From NCBI RefSeq assembly GCF_030518235.1, contig NZ_JAULSA010000020.1, positions 1-60,497 of the forward strand: a stretch of DNA of 60,497 bases, written 5' to 3'. Position 1 is the first letter of the stretch. Each line of letters starts with the position of its first letter. Source of the stretch: Saccharibacillus sp. CPCC 101409 (lineage in GTDB: Bacteria > Bacillota > Bacilli > Paenibacillales > Paenibacillaceae). Shown here in pieces: positions 47,384 through 56,494 of this stretch. The translations under genes and the position numbers were made by a program. The notes under the pieces were generated by a model. It ran no database searches. It had not been told where the DNA came from and was given only the letters and a program-made list of their open reading frames with translations.

Positions 47384-48151
47384 TTAACTGATACCAAAAA
47401 GACTCATCGCATTTTTTGTCGTACGATCGGCAATTTCTTCCAAAGAAACGCCTTTAAGCTCGGCTGCTTTTTCAGCGACCAGACGTACATAAGCGGTTTC
47501 GTTTCGCTTGCCCCGGTACGGATGGGGGGTCAGATAGGGAGCATCCGTTTCGATCAGCAGACGATCCATCGGCGTTTTTTCCAGTACCTCTTTCGGCTGC
47601 TTGGCGTTCTTGAACGTCACCGGCCCGCCGAACGACAAATGGAAGCCCATATCGAGGCAGATTTTGGCCGTTTCCCAGCTGCCCGAGAACGCGTGCATGA
47701 TCCCGCCGACTTCCGACGCGTTTTCTTCTTTCAGGATGCGGATCGTATCTTCGTGCGCTTCGCGGTTATGGATCACGATCGGCAGCTTGACCCGCTTCGC
47801 CAGCGCGATCTGCTCGCGCAATACGCGGTGCTGGATCTCTTTGGGCGATTTGTCCCAATGGTAATCGAGGCCGATCTCGCCGATTGCGACCACTTTCTCG
47901 CGGCTGCACAGCGATTCGATCCATTCCAGGTCCCCTTCCTGCATATCGATCGCATCGACCGGGTGCCAGCCGACCGCCGCATATACGAACGGGTACTTCT
48001 CGGTCAGCGCCAGCGTGGTCGGAATCGTTTCCCGGTTGAAGCCGATATTGACCATCCGGCTGACTCCCGCTTCCACCGCCCGCGCTATCGCATCGTCCCG
48101 GTCTTCGTCGAACTCCGGAGTATCCATATGGGTATGAGTATCGAACAGCAT
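47384..48151 (-). CDS. tatD: TatD-family metal-dependent deoxyribonuclease
   Basis: TatD enzymes are TIM-barrel nucleases acting on DNA 3' ends with two metal ions. The 255-residue protein shows the metal-binding MLFDTHTHMD (start), GEIGLDYHWD (about 91-100), LPIVIHNREAHEDT and the final ETDAPYLTPHPYRGKRNE. The ATG at 48151 follows AAGGAG by about ten bases. In B. subtilis metS lies just upstream; here its place is taken by an HD phosphohydrolase gene. Confidence 0.95.
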   Translation of the reverse strand: MLFDTHTHMDTPEFDEDRDDAIARAVEAGVSRMVNIGFNRETIPTTLALTEKYPFVYAAVGWHPVDAIDMQEGDLEWIESLCSREKVVAIGEIGLDYHWDKSPKEIQHRVLREQIALAKRVKLPIVIHNREAHEDTIRILKEENASEVGGIMHAFSGSWETAKICLDMGFHLSFGGPVTFKNAKQPKEVLEKTPMDRLLIETDAPYLTPHPYRGKRNETAYVRLVAEKAAELKGVSLEEIADRTTKNAMSLFGIS

Positions 48152-48303
48152 GTCCGCATCTCTCCTTCTCATGTTTTCGCAATCTGAAAAAAGTTGTTTT
48201 CTTGGTACGTCTTCTTGTTTTCAATCGTTTTCTGCATTTTTTCTGACGTTACACTTTCAATTTTTCAAACGCAAAATCGGGCGATTTTTCTCCAATAACA
48301 GCA

Positions 48304-49605
48304 TTAATCGGCCGAAATCGGGAAAATCGAGGCGATATGGGCCGGCAGCCTGGAGATCACGGAGGATAGTTTGTGGTGAGGATAATACAAATGGTATTTG
48401 CCTCGGTGCAGTCCGCTGATCGATCTTATGATATCGGAAACTTCGGAAATTTCTCTCAATTTACCCTGTTTATCAATCAGGATGATCCCGTTGCCCATAC
48501 CGGAATCGTCGGGACGGAATACGTCGTACGGAAGATCGGTCGGAAAGTCGATTTCGAAGTCGTATTCGGGATGCAGGCCGACCTGTTCGAAGCTGGCGCG
48601 GATCTCGTCGATGGTCTCCATGTCGATCGAATCGACCTCTACATATTTATACAGTCGGCGGTGCAGAAAACGGCAGCACAGCTCTCTCAATATCGGATCT
48701 TTTTCGTCGCTCCACTGCATAAACGTCGTCTGGATCAGCGATTCGTCCAGCTTCAAATACTCTTTGACGCTGAGTTCGTTTACGAACAGTCCCGGAAGCG
48801 GCTGCGGCAGAAATTCGAAAGCGTATCCTTCTTTATGCAGTTCGGCCGCCCGGCGAAAAATTTGGCGCAGGATGATTTCCGAGCTTCTCGTCACCGGATG
48901 GAAGTAAACCTGCCAGTACATCTGGTAGCGGGACATCAGATAATCTTCGACGGCGTGCATGCCCGATTCCTTGACCACGATCCGGCCGTTGTGCGGACGC
49001 AGCATGCGCAGGATCCGGTCGATATCGATCGTGCCGTAGTTGACTCCGGTGAAATACGCGTCGCGCAGCAGATAATCCATCCGGTCCGCGTCCAGCGGGC
49101 TCGTAATCAAGTTGACGACGATTTCCTGCTCGTAGTCTTTGCGGATCACGGAAGCGACCCGCTCCGGCAGATCGGCCGACACTTCTTTCAGCACGCGGTT
49201 GACGTCGGTATCGCCGAGAATGATTTTGCAGGTCCAGTCTTCGTGGTCCATCTGGAACGCTTCTTCGATCGAGTGGGAAAAAGGCCCGTGACCGAGATCG
49301 TGCAGCAGCGCCGCGCACATCGCGACCATATTTTCTTCGACCGGCCAGTCGGGATAACCGCCGCGTTCGAACTGCGAAATAATGCGCCGGGTAATCTCGT
49401 AAACGCCGAGCGAGTGCGAGAAGCGGCTGTGTTCCGCGCCGTGGAAAGTCAGATAGGTCGTGCCCAGCTGACGAATCCGGCGCAGCCGTTGAAATTCCGA
49501 CGTATTGATCAGCGACCAGATGGTCCGGTCCTGTACATGGACATAATTATGCACCGGATCTTTGAACACTTTTTCTTCTCGCAGCGGCTTTATGAAGCTC
49601 GGCAT
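48304..49605 (-). CDS. HD-domain phosphohydrolase (YwfO/SAMHD1-like dNTPase family)
   Basis: This 433-residue protein opens with KVFKDPVHNYVHV and has an HD domain with HGAEHSRFSHSLGVYEIT, AALLHDLGHGPFSHSIEE and SPLDADRMDYLLRDA, the metal-binding His/Asp set shared by SAMHD1-type dNTP triphosphohydrolases. The C-terminal part (about 220-433) matches the long form of the YwfO group. It may control dNTP pools. The ATG at 49605 lies nine bases after AAAAGGAG. Tandem 0A-box-like sequences lie 50-68 bp upstream. It stands where B. subtilis has metS. Confidence 0.92.
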   Translation of the reverse strand: MPSFIKPLREEKVFKDPVHNYVHVQDRTIWSLINTSEFQRLRRIRQLGTTYLTFHGAEHSRFSHSLGVYEITRRIISQFERGGYPDWPVEENMVAMCAALLHDLGHGPFSHSIEEAFQMDHEDWTCKIILGDTDVNRVLKEVSADLPERVASVIRKDYEQEIVVNLITSPLDADRMDYLLRDAYFTGVNYGTIDIDRILRMLRPHNGRIVVKESGMHAVEDYLMSRYQMYWQVYFHPVTRSSEIILRQIFRRAAELHKEGYAFEFLPQPLPGLFVNELSVKEYLKLDESLIQTTFMQWSDEKDPILRELCCRFLHRRLYKYVEVDSIDMETIDEIRASFEQVGLHPEYDFEIDFPTDLPYDVFRPDDSGMGNGIILIDKQGKLREISEVSDIIRSISGLHRGKYHLYYPHHKLSSVISRLPAHIASIFPISAD

Positions 49606-49654
49606 GGCATTCCACTCCTTTTGGGCAAAAAATAAAGGCAAGATTTTTAGTATA

Positions 49655-49673
49655 TTGTCGAATAATGTCGTAA
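49655..49673 (+). promoter_or_regulatory. Tandem 0A-box-like sequence upstream of the HD gene
   Basis: TTGTCGAATAATGTCGTAA holds two TGTCGAA-like boxes in the spacing of the B. subtilis abrB control site. It overlaps the likely -10 (TATACT, about 49650-49655 on the minus strand) of the HD gene. Confidence 0.5.
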
Positions 49674-49799
49674 AACCAACAAAAACATTTCCAAATTATT
49701 TTTATGTGGGTGAAACGTTTCAATGTTACTTTTACATCATATTCTCTAATTATTTTTCTTTTTTTATCAAAAATTAAGCAAAACTTCAGGTTTCCAGGG

Positions 49800-49828
49800 T
49801 TGACTATTCTGGGAATCATTGTTATTAT
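49800..49828 (+). promoter_or_regulatory. abrB promoter
   Basis: There is a -35 TTGACT (49800-49805), a 17 bp spacer and a -10 TATTAT (49823-49828), giving a transcript start near 49835 and a 140 nt leader. Confidence 0.75.
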
Positions 49829-49850
49829 GAGGAACATAAAAGATAGAACA

Positions 49851-49869
49851 TTGTCGAATATTGACACTG
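49851..49869 (+). promoter_or_regulatory. 0A-box-like site downstream of the abrB transcript start
   Basis: TTGTCGAATATTGACACTG begins about 16 bp after the predicted abrB start point, as the repressing 0A boxes do in B. subtilis abrB. The first box is perfect (TGTCGAA); the second is degenerate. Confidence 0.6.
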
Positions 49870-49977
49870 AGGGATATACACCGGCCGATGATTGACCGAT
49901 AGATCGAAGATCGAATCGCAGCTCGCGTGAATACCCGTAACCCTTTTAAATCACACTTCCCGGGAGGAACGAATATC

Positions 49978-50232
49978 ATGATGAAATCCACAGGTATTGT
50001 TAGAAAAGTAGACGAGCTGGGCCGTGTCGTTATCCCGATCGAACTTCGCCGCACACTCGGCATCGGAGAGAAAGACGCCCTGGAAATCTATGTCGACGGC
50101 GAGCGCATCATGCTGAAAAAATACGAACCTGCCTGCATCTTCTGCGGCAATGCCGATAATGTTACGTACTTCAAAGGCAAGATCGTCTGCTACGATTGCG
50201 TTTCGGAAATTCCGGCCCCGGTCACAAAATAA
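49978..50232 (+). CDS. abrB: AbrB-family transition-state regulator with a cysteine-pair tail
   Basis: AbrB is a dimeric swapped-hairpin DNA-binding protein that holds stationary-phase genes off during growth. The N-terminal 50 residues are nearly those of B. subtilis AbrB (STGIVRKVDELGRVVIPIEL, RRTLGIGEKDALEIYVDGE). The C-terminal part is different: two CxxC pairs (CIFC and CYDC) suggest a small zinc ribbon in place of the B. subtilis multimerisation domain. The chain is 84 residues from ATG 49978 (ten bases after GGGAGG). It is on the plus strand, against its neighbours, and has its own promoter, 0A-box-like site and terminator. Confidence 0.95.
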   Translation: MMKSTGIVRKVDELGRVVIPIELRRTLGIGEKDALEIYVDGERIMLKKYEPACIFCGNADNVTYFKGKIVCYDCVSEIPAPVTK

Positions 50233-50356
50233 GGGAAGCCGATTTTGCAAAATACGCCCGATCGGTTATAATGGAACTACCGAAGAGAAAAACAGGCCCA
50301 GTCCGGGGTCGTGCAATCTTTACTTTGTTAATTCTAACCTTTTTTATATCTCCTTG

Positions 50357-50399
50357 CACCCTCGCTTCGCCGGTTTCCGGCGTGCGGGGGTTCTTTTTT
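50357..50399 (+). terminator. Terminator after abrB
   Basis: A nested stem CGCCGG-TTT-CCGGCG with outer CCC/GGG pairs is followed by TTCTTTTTTC on the plus strand. Confidence 0.85.
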
Positions 50400-50419
50400 C
50401 GGATATTTTCGGACATTCC

Positions 50420-51310
50420 TCAGTTTTCTTCGTTCAACAGCGCGTTGTATATATCCCGTTTGGACAATCCCCGGTCGGAAGCCGCCTTTTTCATCGCTTC
50501 TTTGCGCGCAAGACTCTCCCGCTCTTCGTAATGGCCCACATGCTCCTGCAGCGTCAGTTCCTGCCACCAGGCGTCTTTACGCTCCTGCGCCTGCTCCGCG
50601 CTTTCGCCTTCGACGGCAATGCAGTATTCGCCGATCGGCGGACGCTCTTCCAGCAGCTCCAGCAGCTCGGCCAGCGTGCCTCGCGCGATCTCTTCGTGCC
50701 TTTTGGTCAGCTCTCTCGCCAGCGCGGCTTTTCTCGGCCCCCAGGCTTGAAGCATCGCTTCCAGCGTTTTGGCGATTCGGTGCGGCGATTCGTAGAACAG
50801 CAGCGTGCCGTCAAGCCGGGACAGCGAGTCCAGCGCGGCGCGCCGGTCTTTGTTCTCGCGGGGCAGGAAGCCGGCAAAAGTAAAACGTTCCGTCGGCAGT
50901 CCCGATACGATCAGCGCGGACAGCGCGGCATTGGCGCCGGGCACCGGCACGACCGGAATTCCCGCTTCGATCGCAAGTCTGGCCAGGTCCGCTCCGGGGT
51001 CGGAAATCGCCGGCAGACCGGCATCGCTGACGATCGCCAGATTTTTTCCTTCTATTATATAGCGTATCAGTTCGGGCCCGCTGGCACCTTTATTGTGCTC
51101 GTGATAGCTGAACAATTTCTGCGGCACGATCTCGAAATGAGTCAGCAGCTTGCGCGTCTGCCGGGTGTCCTCCGCCGCGATCAGCTCGCATTCGCGCAGC
51201 GTCCGCACCGCCCGGTACGTCATATCTTCCAGATTCCCGATCGGCGTCGCGACCAAATACAGCGTCCCCGTCCCGTTTGCCTGCGGTTCAAAACTTTTCT
51301 GGATCTGCAT
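50420..51310 (-). CDS. rsmI: 16S rRNA (cytidine1402-2'-O)-methyltransferase
   Basis: RsmI methylates the ribose of C1402 in the decoding centre. The 296-residue protein has the tetrapyrrole-methylase-like fold: GTLYLVATPIGNLEDMTYRA (about 15-34), AEDTRQTRKLL, VSDAGLPAISDPGADL (about 93-108) and FYESPHRIAKTL. The ATG at 51310 lies eight bases after AAAGGA and overlaps the end of the upstream methyltransferase gene by 23 bp. The yazA gene found between them in B. subtilis is absent. Confidence 0.96.
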   Translation of the reverse strand: MQIQKSFEPQANGTGTLYLVATPIGNLEDMTYRAVRTLRECELIAAEDTRQTRKLLTHFEIVPQKLFSYHEHNKGASGPELIRYIIEGKNLAIVSDAGLPAISDPGADLARLAIEAGIPVVPVPGANAALSALIVSGLPTERFTFAGFLPRENKDRRAALDSLSRLDGTLLFYESPHRIAKTLEAMLQAWGPRKAALARELTKRHEEIARGTLAELLELLEERPPIGEYCIAVEGESAEQAQERKDAWWQELTLQEHVGHYEERESLARKEAMKKAASDRGLSKRDIYNALLNEEN

Positions 51311-52130
51311 GACCATCTTCCTTTCCCGCACTTCCGTAATAAATTGTCAGAATTTCTTCACAATATTGCCCGTCTTCGTTGTAAACGATCAGCGGCGGAA
51401 GTACCCGCATCTCCGGTTTGCCGTCGCGCAGCCCTTCCACCAGCACCATATTGGCTTCCATATGCGCGCGCGGATGCACGAAGCGGACGCGCTTGGGCTC
51501 GATCCGGTACTTGCGCATCAGCACCAGAATATCGGCAAGCCGATGCGGCCGGTGCACCATCGACACTTTGCCGCCGGGCTTGATCATTCTGGCGCACGCC
51601 TGCACCACATCTTCCAGCGTACAATGGATTTCGTGCCGGGCGATCGCTTCGTGCTCGTTCGCTTTGATATCGCTTCCGGTCAGCGGCGTATACGGCGGAT
51701 TGACCGTTACCGCGTCGTACATGCCGTGTCCCGCCGTTTCGTGAAAATGTTTGAGATCGGCGTTATGGATCGTAATCCGTTCCCGCAGCCCGTTCATCGC
51801 CACGCTGCGCTCCGCCATGCCGGCCAGGCGCTCCTGGATCTCGACGCCTTCGATTTGGGCGCGCGTCCGCGTGGACAGCAGCAGCGGAATGACTCCGTTG
51901 CCGGTGCACAGGTCCAGGACCCGTCCTTTGGCCGGCACGGAAGCGAATCGTCCCAGCAGCACGGCGTCCATGGAGAAGCTGAACACGTCCCGGCTCTGAA
52001 TGATTCGCAGATTCTGCGTCAGCAGATCGTCGATCCGCTCGCCCGGCAGCAGGGGGATATCCGGCCGACTCCCGGCCGTCGTTTGCGTTTCTTTATGAGG
52101 TTCGATCGATCTTTTTACCGGTTCTTCCAT
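51288..52130 (-). CDS. yabB: tRNA1(Val) (adenine37-N6)-methyltransferase (YabB/TrmN6 family)
   Basis: This Rossmann-fold methyltransferase of 280 residues has motif I VLDLCTGNGVIPLLL (about 70-84) and the adenine-methylase motif NPPY (in AVTVNPPYTPLTG). The family modifies the adenosine next to the tRNA anticodon. The ATG at 52130 follows AAAAGGAG by nine bases. It lies after the yabA terminator and before rsmI, as in B. subtilis. The exact tRNA target is taken from the family. Confidence 0.92.
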   Translation of the reverse strand: MEEPVKRSIEPHKETQTTAGSRPDIPLLPGERIDDLLTQNLRIIQSRDVFSFSMDAVLLGRFASVPAKGRVLDLCTGNGVIPLLLSTRTRAQIEGVEIQERLAGMAERSVAMNGLRERITIHNADLKHFHETAGHGMYDAVTVNPPYTPLTGSDIKANEHEAIARHEIHCTLEDVVQACARMIKPGGKVSMVHRPHRLADILVLMRKYRIEPKRVRFVHPRAHMEANMVLVEGLRDGKPEMRVLPPLIVYNEDGQYCEEILTIYYGSAGKEDGHADPEKF

Positions 52131-52149
52131 CAAGCAGCGCTCCTTTTCC

Positions 52150-52184
52150 AAAAAAAAGCCGCAGGCAACAAGCGCCGCGGCTTT
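52150..52184 (-). terminator. Terminator after yabA
   Basis: The minus strand reads AAAGCCGCGGCGC / GCCTGCGGCTTT around a short loop, followed by TTTTTTTTGG. Confidence 0.9.
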
Positions 52185-52229
52185 CAGGCTGGGATGTGGT
52201 CCTCACATCCGGATACATCGATACAATCG

Positions 52230-52610
52230 TTATTTATTCAAAAAAGACAGGCAGAACAGACAATCGCCTTCCGTGCGCAGATGTCCGTAGTATACATTGC
52301 AGATATGGAAGCCTTCGTGGTACAGGCGGGCCAGGTTGTCGTAGCCTTCGCCTACCATATCGCCGGCCTCCTCGTCCTTTTTCTTCGGTTCGCTGAGGAC
52401 GTTGTACGGCTCGGGACGCGCGCTGGAAGCCGCTTCTCCCTGGGCTTCCCTTTTCAAAATTTTACGCAGACGTTCGTTTTCGGTGAGCAGACGCTGGTTG
52501 TCTTCCATCAGTTCCTTGACCGCCTGCTTCATCGTGCCGAGTTCGTCTTTGAAGCTTTCCACCTGCGTTTCCATCTCGTGGATTTGCGCAAAAACATTTT
52601 TCTTCTCCAA
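52230..52610 (-). CDS. yabA: Replication initiation control protein YabA
   Basis: YabA binds DnaA and the DnaN clamp and prevents over-initiation. The 126-residue protein has an N-terminal coiled coil for tetramer formation (about 1-57) and a C-terminal zinc-binding domain (about 95-126; [20 protein letters not shown]). The start is a TTG at 52610, five bases after GGTGGAG. It follows ricT closely, as in B. subtilis. Confidence 0.95.
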   Translation of the reverse strand: MEKKNVFAQIHEMETQVESFKDELGTMKQAVKELMEDNQRLLTENERLRKILKREAQGEAASSARPEPYNVLSEPKKKDEEAGDMVGEGYDNLARLYHEGFHICNVYYGHLRTEGDCLFCLSFLNK

Positions 52611-52642
52611 GTAAACTCCACCCCAGAGCGGTTCCGATTGAC

Positions 52643-53443
52643 TTACTTGACGACGATGTCGTCCAAGGACAATTCTTTGACCTTGCTGATCTCAAACAGC
52701 TGCACATGCACCATCCGCTTGCCCGCGTTGATGCCGACGACCTTGCCTTCTCCGAGTGAAGTAACGACCATGCGTCCCACCGCCGGAAGTTCTTCCTTGC
52801 TGCTTTCGTAATTGTCGTGCTCGAACTTGAGGCAGCACATCAGACGTCCGCACAGACCCGAGATTTTGGTCGGGTTGAGCGACAGATTCTGATCTTTCGC
52901 CATCTTGATCGAGACCGGTTCGAAATCGCCCAGCCACGACGAGCAGCACAGCACCCGGCCGCACGGTCCGATTCCGCCAAGCATTTTCGCTTCGTCGCGC
53001 ACGCCGATCTGGCGCAGCTCGATCCGGGTCCGGAAAATGCTGGCCAGATCTTTGACGAGTTCCCGGAAATCGACGCGGCCTTCGGCCGTGAAGTAGAAAA
53101 TGATCTTGTTGCGGTCGAACGTGTACTCCACGTCCACCAGTTTCATTTTCAATCCGTGATCCTTGATCTTGTTCAAGCAGGTGGCAAACGCCTTGCGGGC
53201 GGCCTCCTTGTTCTCTTCGACCACGCGCGCGTCCGAATCGCCGGCGATCCGGATCACCCGTTTAAGCGGAAGGACGACGTCGTTTTCCTGCACCTGCTTC
53301 CTGCCCACGACGACTTTCCCGTATTCGACGCCCCGCGCCGTCTCGACAATCACGCACTGTTCCTGCTCGACGGGGAATTCCAGGGGGTCGAAATAATATA
53401 CTTTGCCCGCTTTCTTGAAGCGGACTCCGACTACACTGTACAA
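52643..53443 (-). CDS. ricT: RicT (YaaT), component of the RNase Y specificity complex
   Basis: RicT (PSP1 family) forms the iron-sulfur Y-complex with RicA and RicF that directs RNase Y to certain mRNAs. The 266-residue protein shows [20 protein letters not shown] at the start, the cysteines of [12 protein letters not shown] and [15 protein letters not shown] (about 160-200), and the usual ending. The start is a TTG at 53443, seven bases after GGGAGG, giving the family's usual N-terminus; an ATG nine codons earlier is inside that site. It lies between holB and yabA. Confidence 0.95.
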   Translation of the reverse strand: MYSVVGVRFKKAGKVYYFDPLEFPVEQEQCVIVETARGVEYGKVVVGRKQVQENDVVLPLKRVIRIAGDSDARVVEENKEAARKAFATCLNKIKDHGLKMKLVDVEYTFDRNKIIFYFTAEGRVDFRELVKDLASIFRTRIELRQIGVRDEAKMLGGIGPCGRVLCCSSWLGDFEPVSIKMAKDQNLSLNPTKISGLCGRLMCCLKFEHDNYESSKEELPAVGRMVVTSLGEGKVVGINAGKRMVHVQLFEISKVKELSLDDIVVK

Positions 53444-53563
53444 AGCCAGACCTCCCTTGCGCGCATTCAAAAACGTTCGGTCCCGGATGCCCGCCGGACT
53501 TTATGCTTCGCGTCCCGGCCGCTCCGGTCCCCTGACCGCGTCAGCGGCTTGTTTCCTGCAGGC

Positions 53564-54559
53564 TCAGATCGAGCCCGCCAAAGGGACGAGTTCCACCAAA
53601 AACTGCTCAAGACAAAGCTGGGTGTTCATGTTGGATTTGAGCTTCTTTTTGCTTTCCGCGGTCATGGACATACAGGCTATCCAATATTCCGTACTGCGGG
53701 AACCTGCCACTTGGGAGATAAACTCCATCTGATCTATGAAAACGATGTGCTCGCGCCGTTCGGATTGAACGTGAATCATATCTCTGAACCACAAATGGAA
53801 AAGATCGAACAGGCTTTCCAGGTGCTCGCCAAGTCCGCCCTTGAATACTTTCTGCTGGGCGGTAACAAGGCTGGCTCCGCTTCGGCCGATCGACTCCTTC
53901 CCTAATTGTATCACTACATTTCTTATTTCTGCAAACCAATTCTCAGCCGCAAGCTCCCGGCATTCGTCGGGACCGGGCGTCAGATAGGCGGCGCAGCGGG
54001 CGGCGGGGGTCGCCAATCCTTCGGCGGCAAGCTCGCTCAGAATATCTTCGGCGCCCATCGATGTAAAAGGAACGAGCTGCGTGCGGGAACGGATCGTCGG
54101 CAGCAGCGCCTGTCCGTTCTCCGACAGCAGAATCGCCACCGCCGGAGCGGGCGGCTCTTCCAGGAATTTGAGCAGGCTGTTCGAAGCCTGAACGGTCATC
54201 TTCTCGGCTTCGTCGATAATATAGACTTTGCGGCCGGCCGAACCGGAACGGTACGAGAACATTTTCTGAAGCTCGCGGATCTGCTCGATCTTGATCGACG
54301 CTCCGCCCGGAACGACCGTCTGCAGATCGGGATGGTTGCCGTGCTCGACTTTGCGGCAGCTCAGGCACTCCCCGCAGGCGTCGCCGAGTTCCGCTCCACG
54401 CTCGCACAGCAGCGCCTTGGCGAAAGCTTCCGCTACTTTGCGCCGCGAGCTTCCGCCGGGACCGCTGAACAGATAAGCATGCGAGACGCGCCCGCTGCGC
54501 AGACTGGCGCCCAGCATGCGCTTGGCGGTGGCCTGGCCGCTGATTGTTTGTAAAGACAT
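53564..54559 (-). CDS. holB: DNA polymerase III delta' subunit
   Basis: Delta' is the stator of the clamp loader that puts DnaN on DNA. The 331-residue protein has a AAA+ fold with a degenerate P-loop (SGPGGSSRRKVA, about 32-43; the invariant Lys replaced by Arg), which is usual for a subunit that does not hydrolyse ATP. It also has a zinc module (CGECLSC), YIIDEAEKMT and SLLKFLEEPP. The ATG at 54559 follows GAGGAG. It lies between yaaR and ricT. Confidence 0.95.
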   Translation of the reverse strand: MSLQTISGQATAKRMLGASLRSGRVSHAYLFSGPGGSSRRKVAEAFAKALLCERGAELGDACGECLSCRKVEHGNHPDLQTVVPGGASIKIEQIRELQKMFSYRSGSAGRKVYIIDEAEKMTVQASNSLLKFLEEPPAPAVAILLSENGQALLPTIRSRTQLVPFTSMGAEDILSELAAEGLATPAARCAAYLTPGPDECRELAAENWFAEIRNVVIQLGKESIGRSGASLVTAQQKVFKGGLGEHLESLFDLFHLWFRDMIHVQSERREHIVFIDQMEFISQVAGSRSTEYWIACMSMTAESKKKLKSNMNTQLCLEQFLVELVPLAGSI

Positions 54560-54734
54560 GGGGCAGGCTCCTCTTTTATTAAAAAATAACCGGCGTAAGC
54601 CGGTGATGTTAGGCGACTTTATGCTGCCCGCCCAACGCCGCCTCTCGCTCCCGCACTACGGCGCATACAGAAACGCCGAGCGCAAGCCGCAGAGGCGCGC
54701 TTCGGCGGAAACGGTGTTAAGGATGGATTTCCTT

Positions 54735-55178
54735 TTAGAACAGCAGGTTCACCAGCAGTCCGCGAATTTCGCCGATCTGCTGAAGCAGCTGCAGACGGCC
54801 TTCTTCGCTCGTCAGCAGTTCGTCGGCCATCGCCAGCAGCGAGCCGTCGACTTCGTCGATCAATTTGTAGCGCTTGGTCCGGCCGAGCCGGTCCCAGCCT
54901 TTGGTGTCCTTCATGCCGACGCCGCGGCGGACCGTATCTTCGAGGAAACGCTTGACCATCGTGCGGTAAGCCCGCAGCTCGCGCACGGTCATGGAACGAG
55001 CCAGACGGTCGCCCTGCCGGTTGATCTCCTGCATGCGGCGGCCCAGCTCGTCGTTCGTCGTCTGCGCTTCCTGGTTGCGGATCGCGTCGGCGAAGCTGCG
55101 CTGCTCGACCGGACGGGCCGCCGTTTCCGGCGCGACCGGCATATTGTTGAGGGGTCTGAACCCCGGATTGATTTTCAT
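54735..55178 (-). CDS. yaaR: YaaR family protein (DUF327)
   Basis: This 147-residue protein is mostly helical and belongs to a Firmicutes family of unknown function always found between darA and holB. It has a disordered N-terminus (about 1-45) and then helices including RELRAYRTMVKRFLEDTVRR and KRYKLIDEVDGSLLAMADEL. The ATG at 55178 follows AAAGGCAGGG. No catalytic motif is visible. Confidence 0.92.
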   Translation of the reverse strand: MKINPGFRPLNNMPVAPETAARPVEQRSFADAIRNQEAQTTNDELGRRMQEINRQGDRLARSMTVRELRAYRTMVKRFLEDTVRRGVGMKDTKGWDRLGRTKRYKLIDEVDGSLLAMADELLTSEEGRLQLLQQIGEIRGLLVNLLF

Positions 55179-55335
55179 GGCTTATCCCTGCCTTTTCTCC
55201 GTAAAGACGGGCGGTCTCCCGCGGGAGAGCCGCTCGGCTCCAGGCCGGCTGTCCGCCGGTAAATTGGTAGATTCCAAGATGCTGCGGCGGCGGGACAGCT
55301 CGGACTTTCTGCGCTTCCCGGAAGAAGCGTACGGA

Positions 55336-55728
<393 letters not shown>

Positions 55729-55742
55729 TTATTCGACGCCGA

Positions 55743-56408
55743 TCAGGAAAAATCCTGCTCCGCGCCGCCGAAAAGAAGGTTTTCTATGACTTCTTTTATA
55801 TCGGCGAATACATGCTCTTCGCTTTGGCTTGCGTCGATCGTGACGAACTGTCCGGCATATTCGCGGGTCAGGTTGAGATAACCTTCCCGCACCCGCCGAT
55901 GGAAATCTTCTTCTTCCAGATCGAGCCGGTTGATCTCGCGCTGCGCGTGCTTGGCGTGAATCCGCTGCAGCCCGACTTCCGGCGTCACGTCCAGGTACAG
56001 ATTCCGATCCGGCCAGTATTCTTTGCCGTTTACATTGATCGCTCGCTTGTTGATGTCCAGCACGGCCCCGCCCAGCTCCCGGCCGTAGCCCTGATAGCTG
56101 AGCGACGACATGATATAACGGTCGCAGATCACGACTTTGCCCGCTTCGAGCGCCGGAATCACTTTGCGGATCAGGTGCTCGCGCCGGGCGGCCGCATACA
56201 GCAGACACTCGGTCAGCCCGCTCATGTCGTTGTCCACATCCAGGATTACGCTGCGGATCTTCTCCGCCACCTGTACGCCGCCGGGTTCGCGGGTCGAGAT
56301 ATAATCGACTCCCCGCTCCCGCAAATAAGCTTCGATTTTGCCGATCTGCGTGGTCTTGCCGCTGCCGTCAGGACCTTCCAACACTATAAATGTACCCGAT
56401 TGCTCCAT
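55743..56408 (-). CDS. tmk: Thymidylate kinase
   Basis: Tmk phosphorylates dTMP to dTDP. The 221-residue protein has the P-loop VLEGPDGSGKTTQIGKIEAY (about 9-28), the DR(Y/H) motif in VICDRYIMSSLSYQG (about 92-106) and the lid region. The ATG at 56408 has an AAGGCGG site. It lies between aad and darA as in B. subtilis. Confidence 0.96.
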   Translation of the reverse strand: MEQSGTFIVLEGPDGSGKTTQIGKIEAYLRERGVDYISTREPGGVQVAEKIRSVILDVDNDMSGLTECLLYAAARREHLIRKVIPALEAGKVVICDRYIMSSLSYQGYGRELGGAVLDINKRAINVNGKEYWPDRNLYLDVTPEVGLQRIHAKHAQREINRLDLEEEDFHRRVREGYLNLTREYAGQFVTIDASQSEEHVFADIKEVIENLLFGGAEQDFS

Positions 56409-56494
56409 GTTTGGTTACCGCCTTCTTTTCTTTTTACCGTAAGATTTAATAGGATAAGACGAAAAATACGGCCGGAATATCCATTCAGCCGGCT

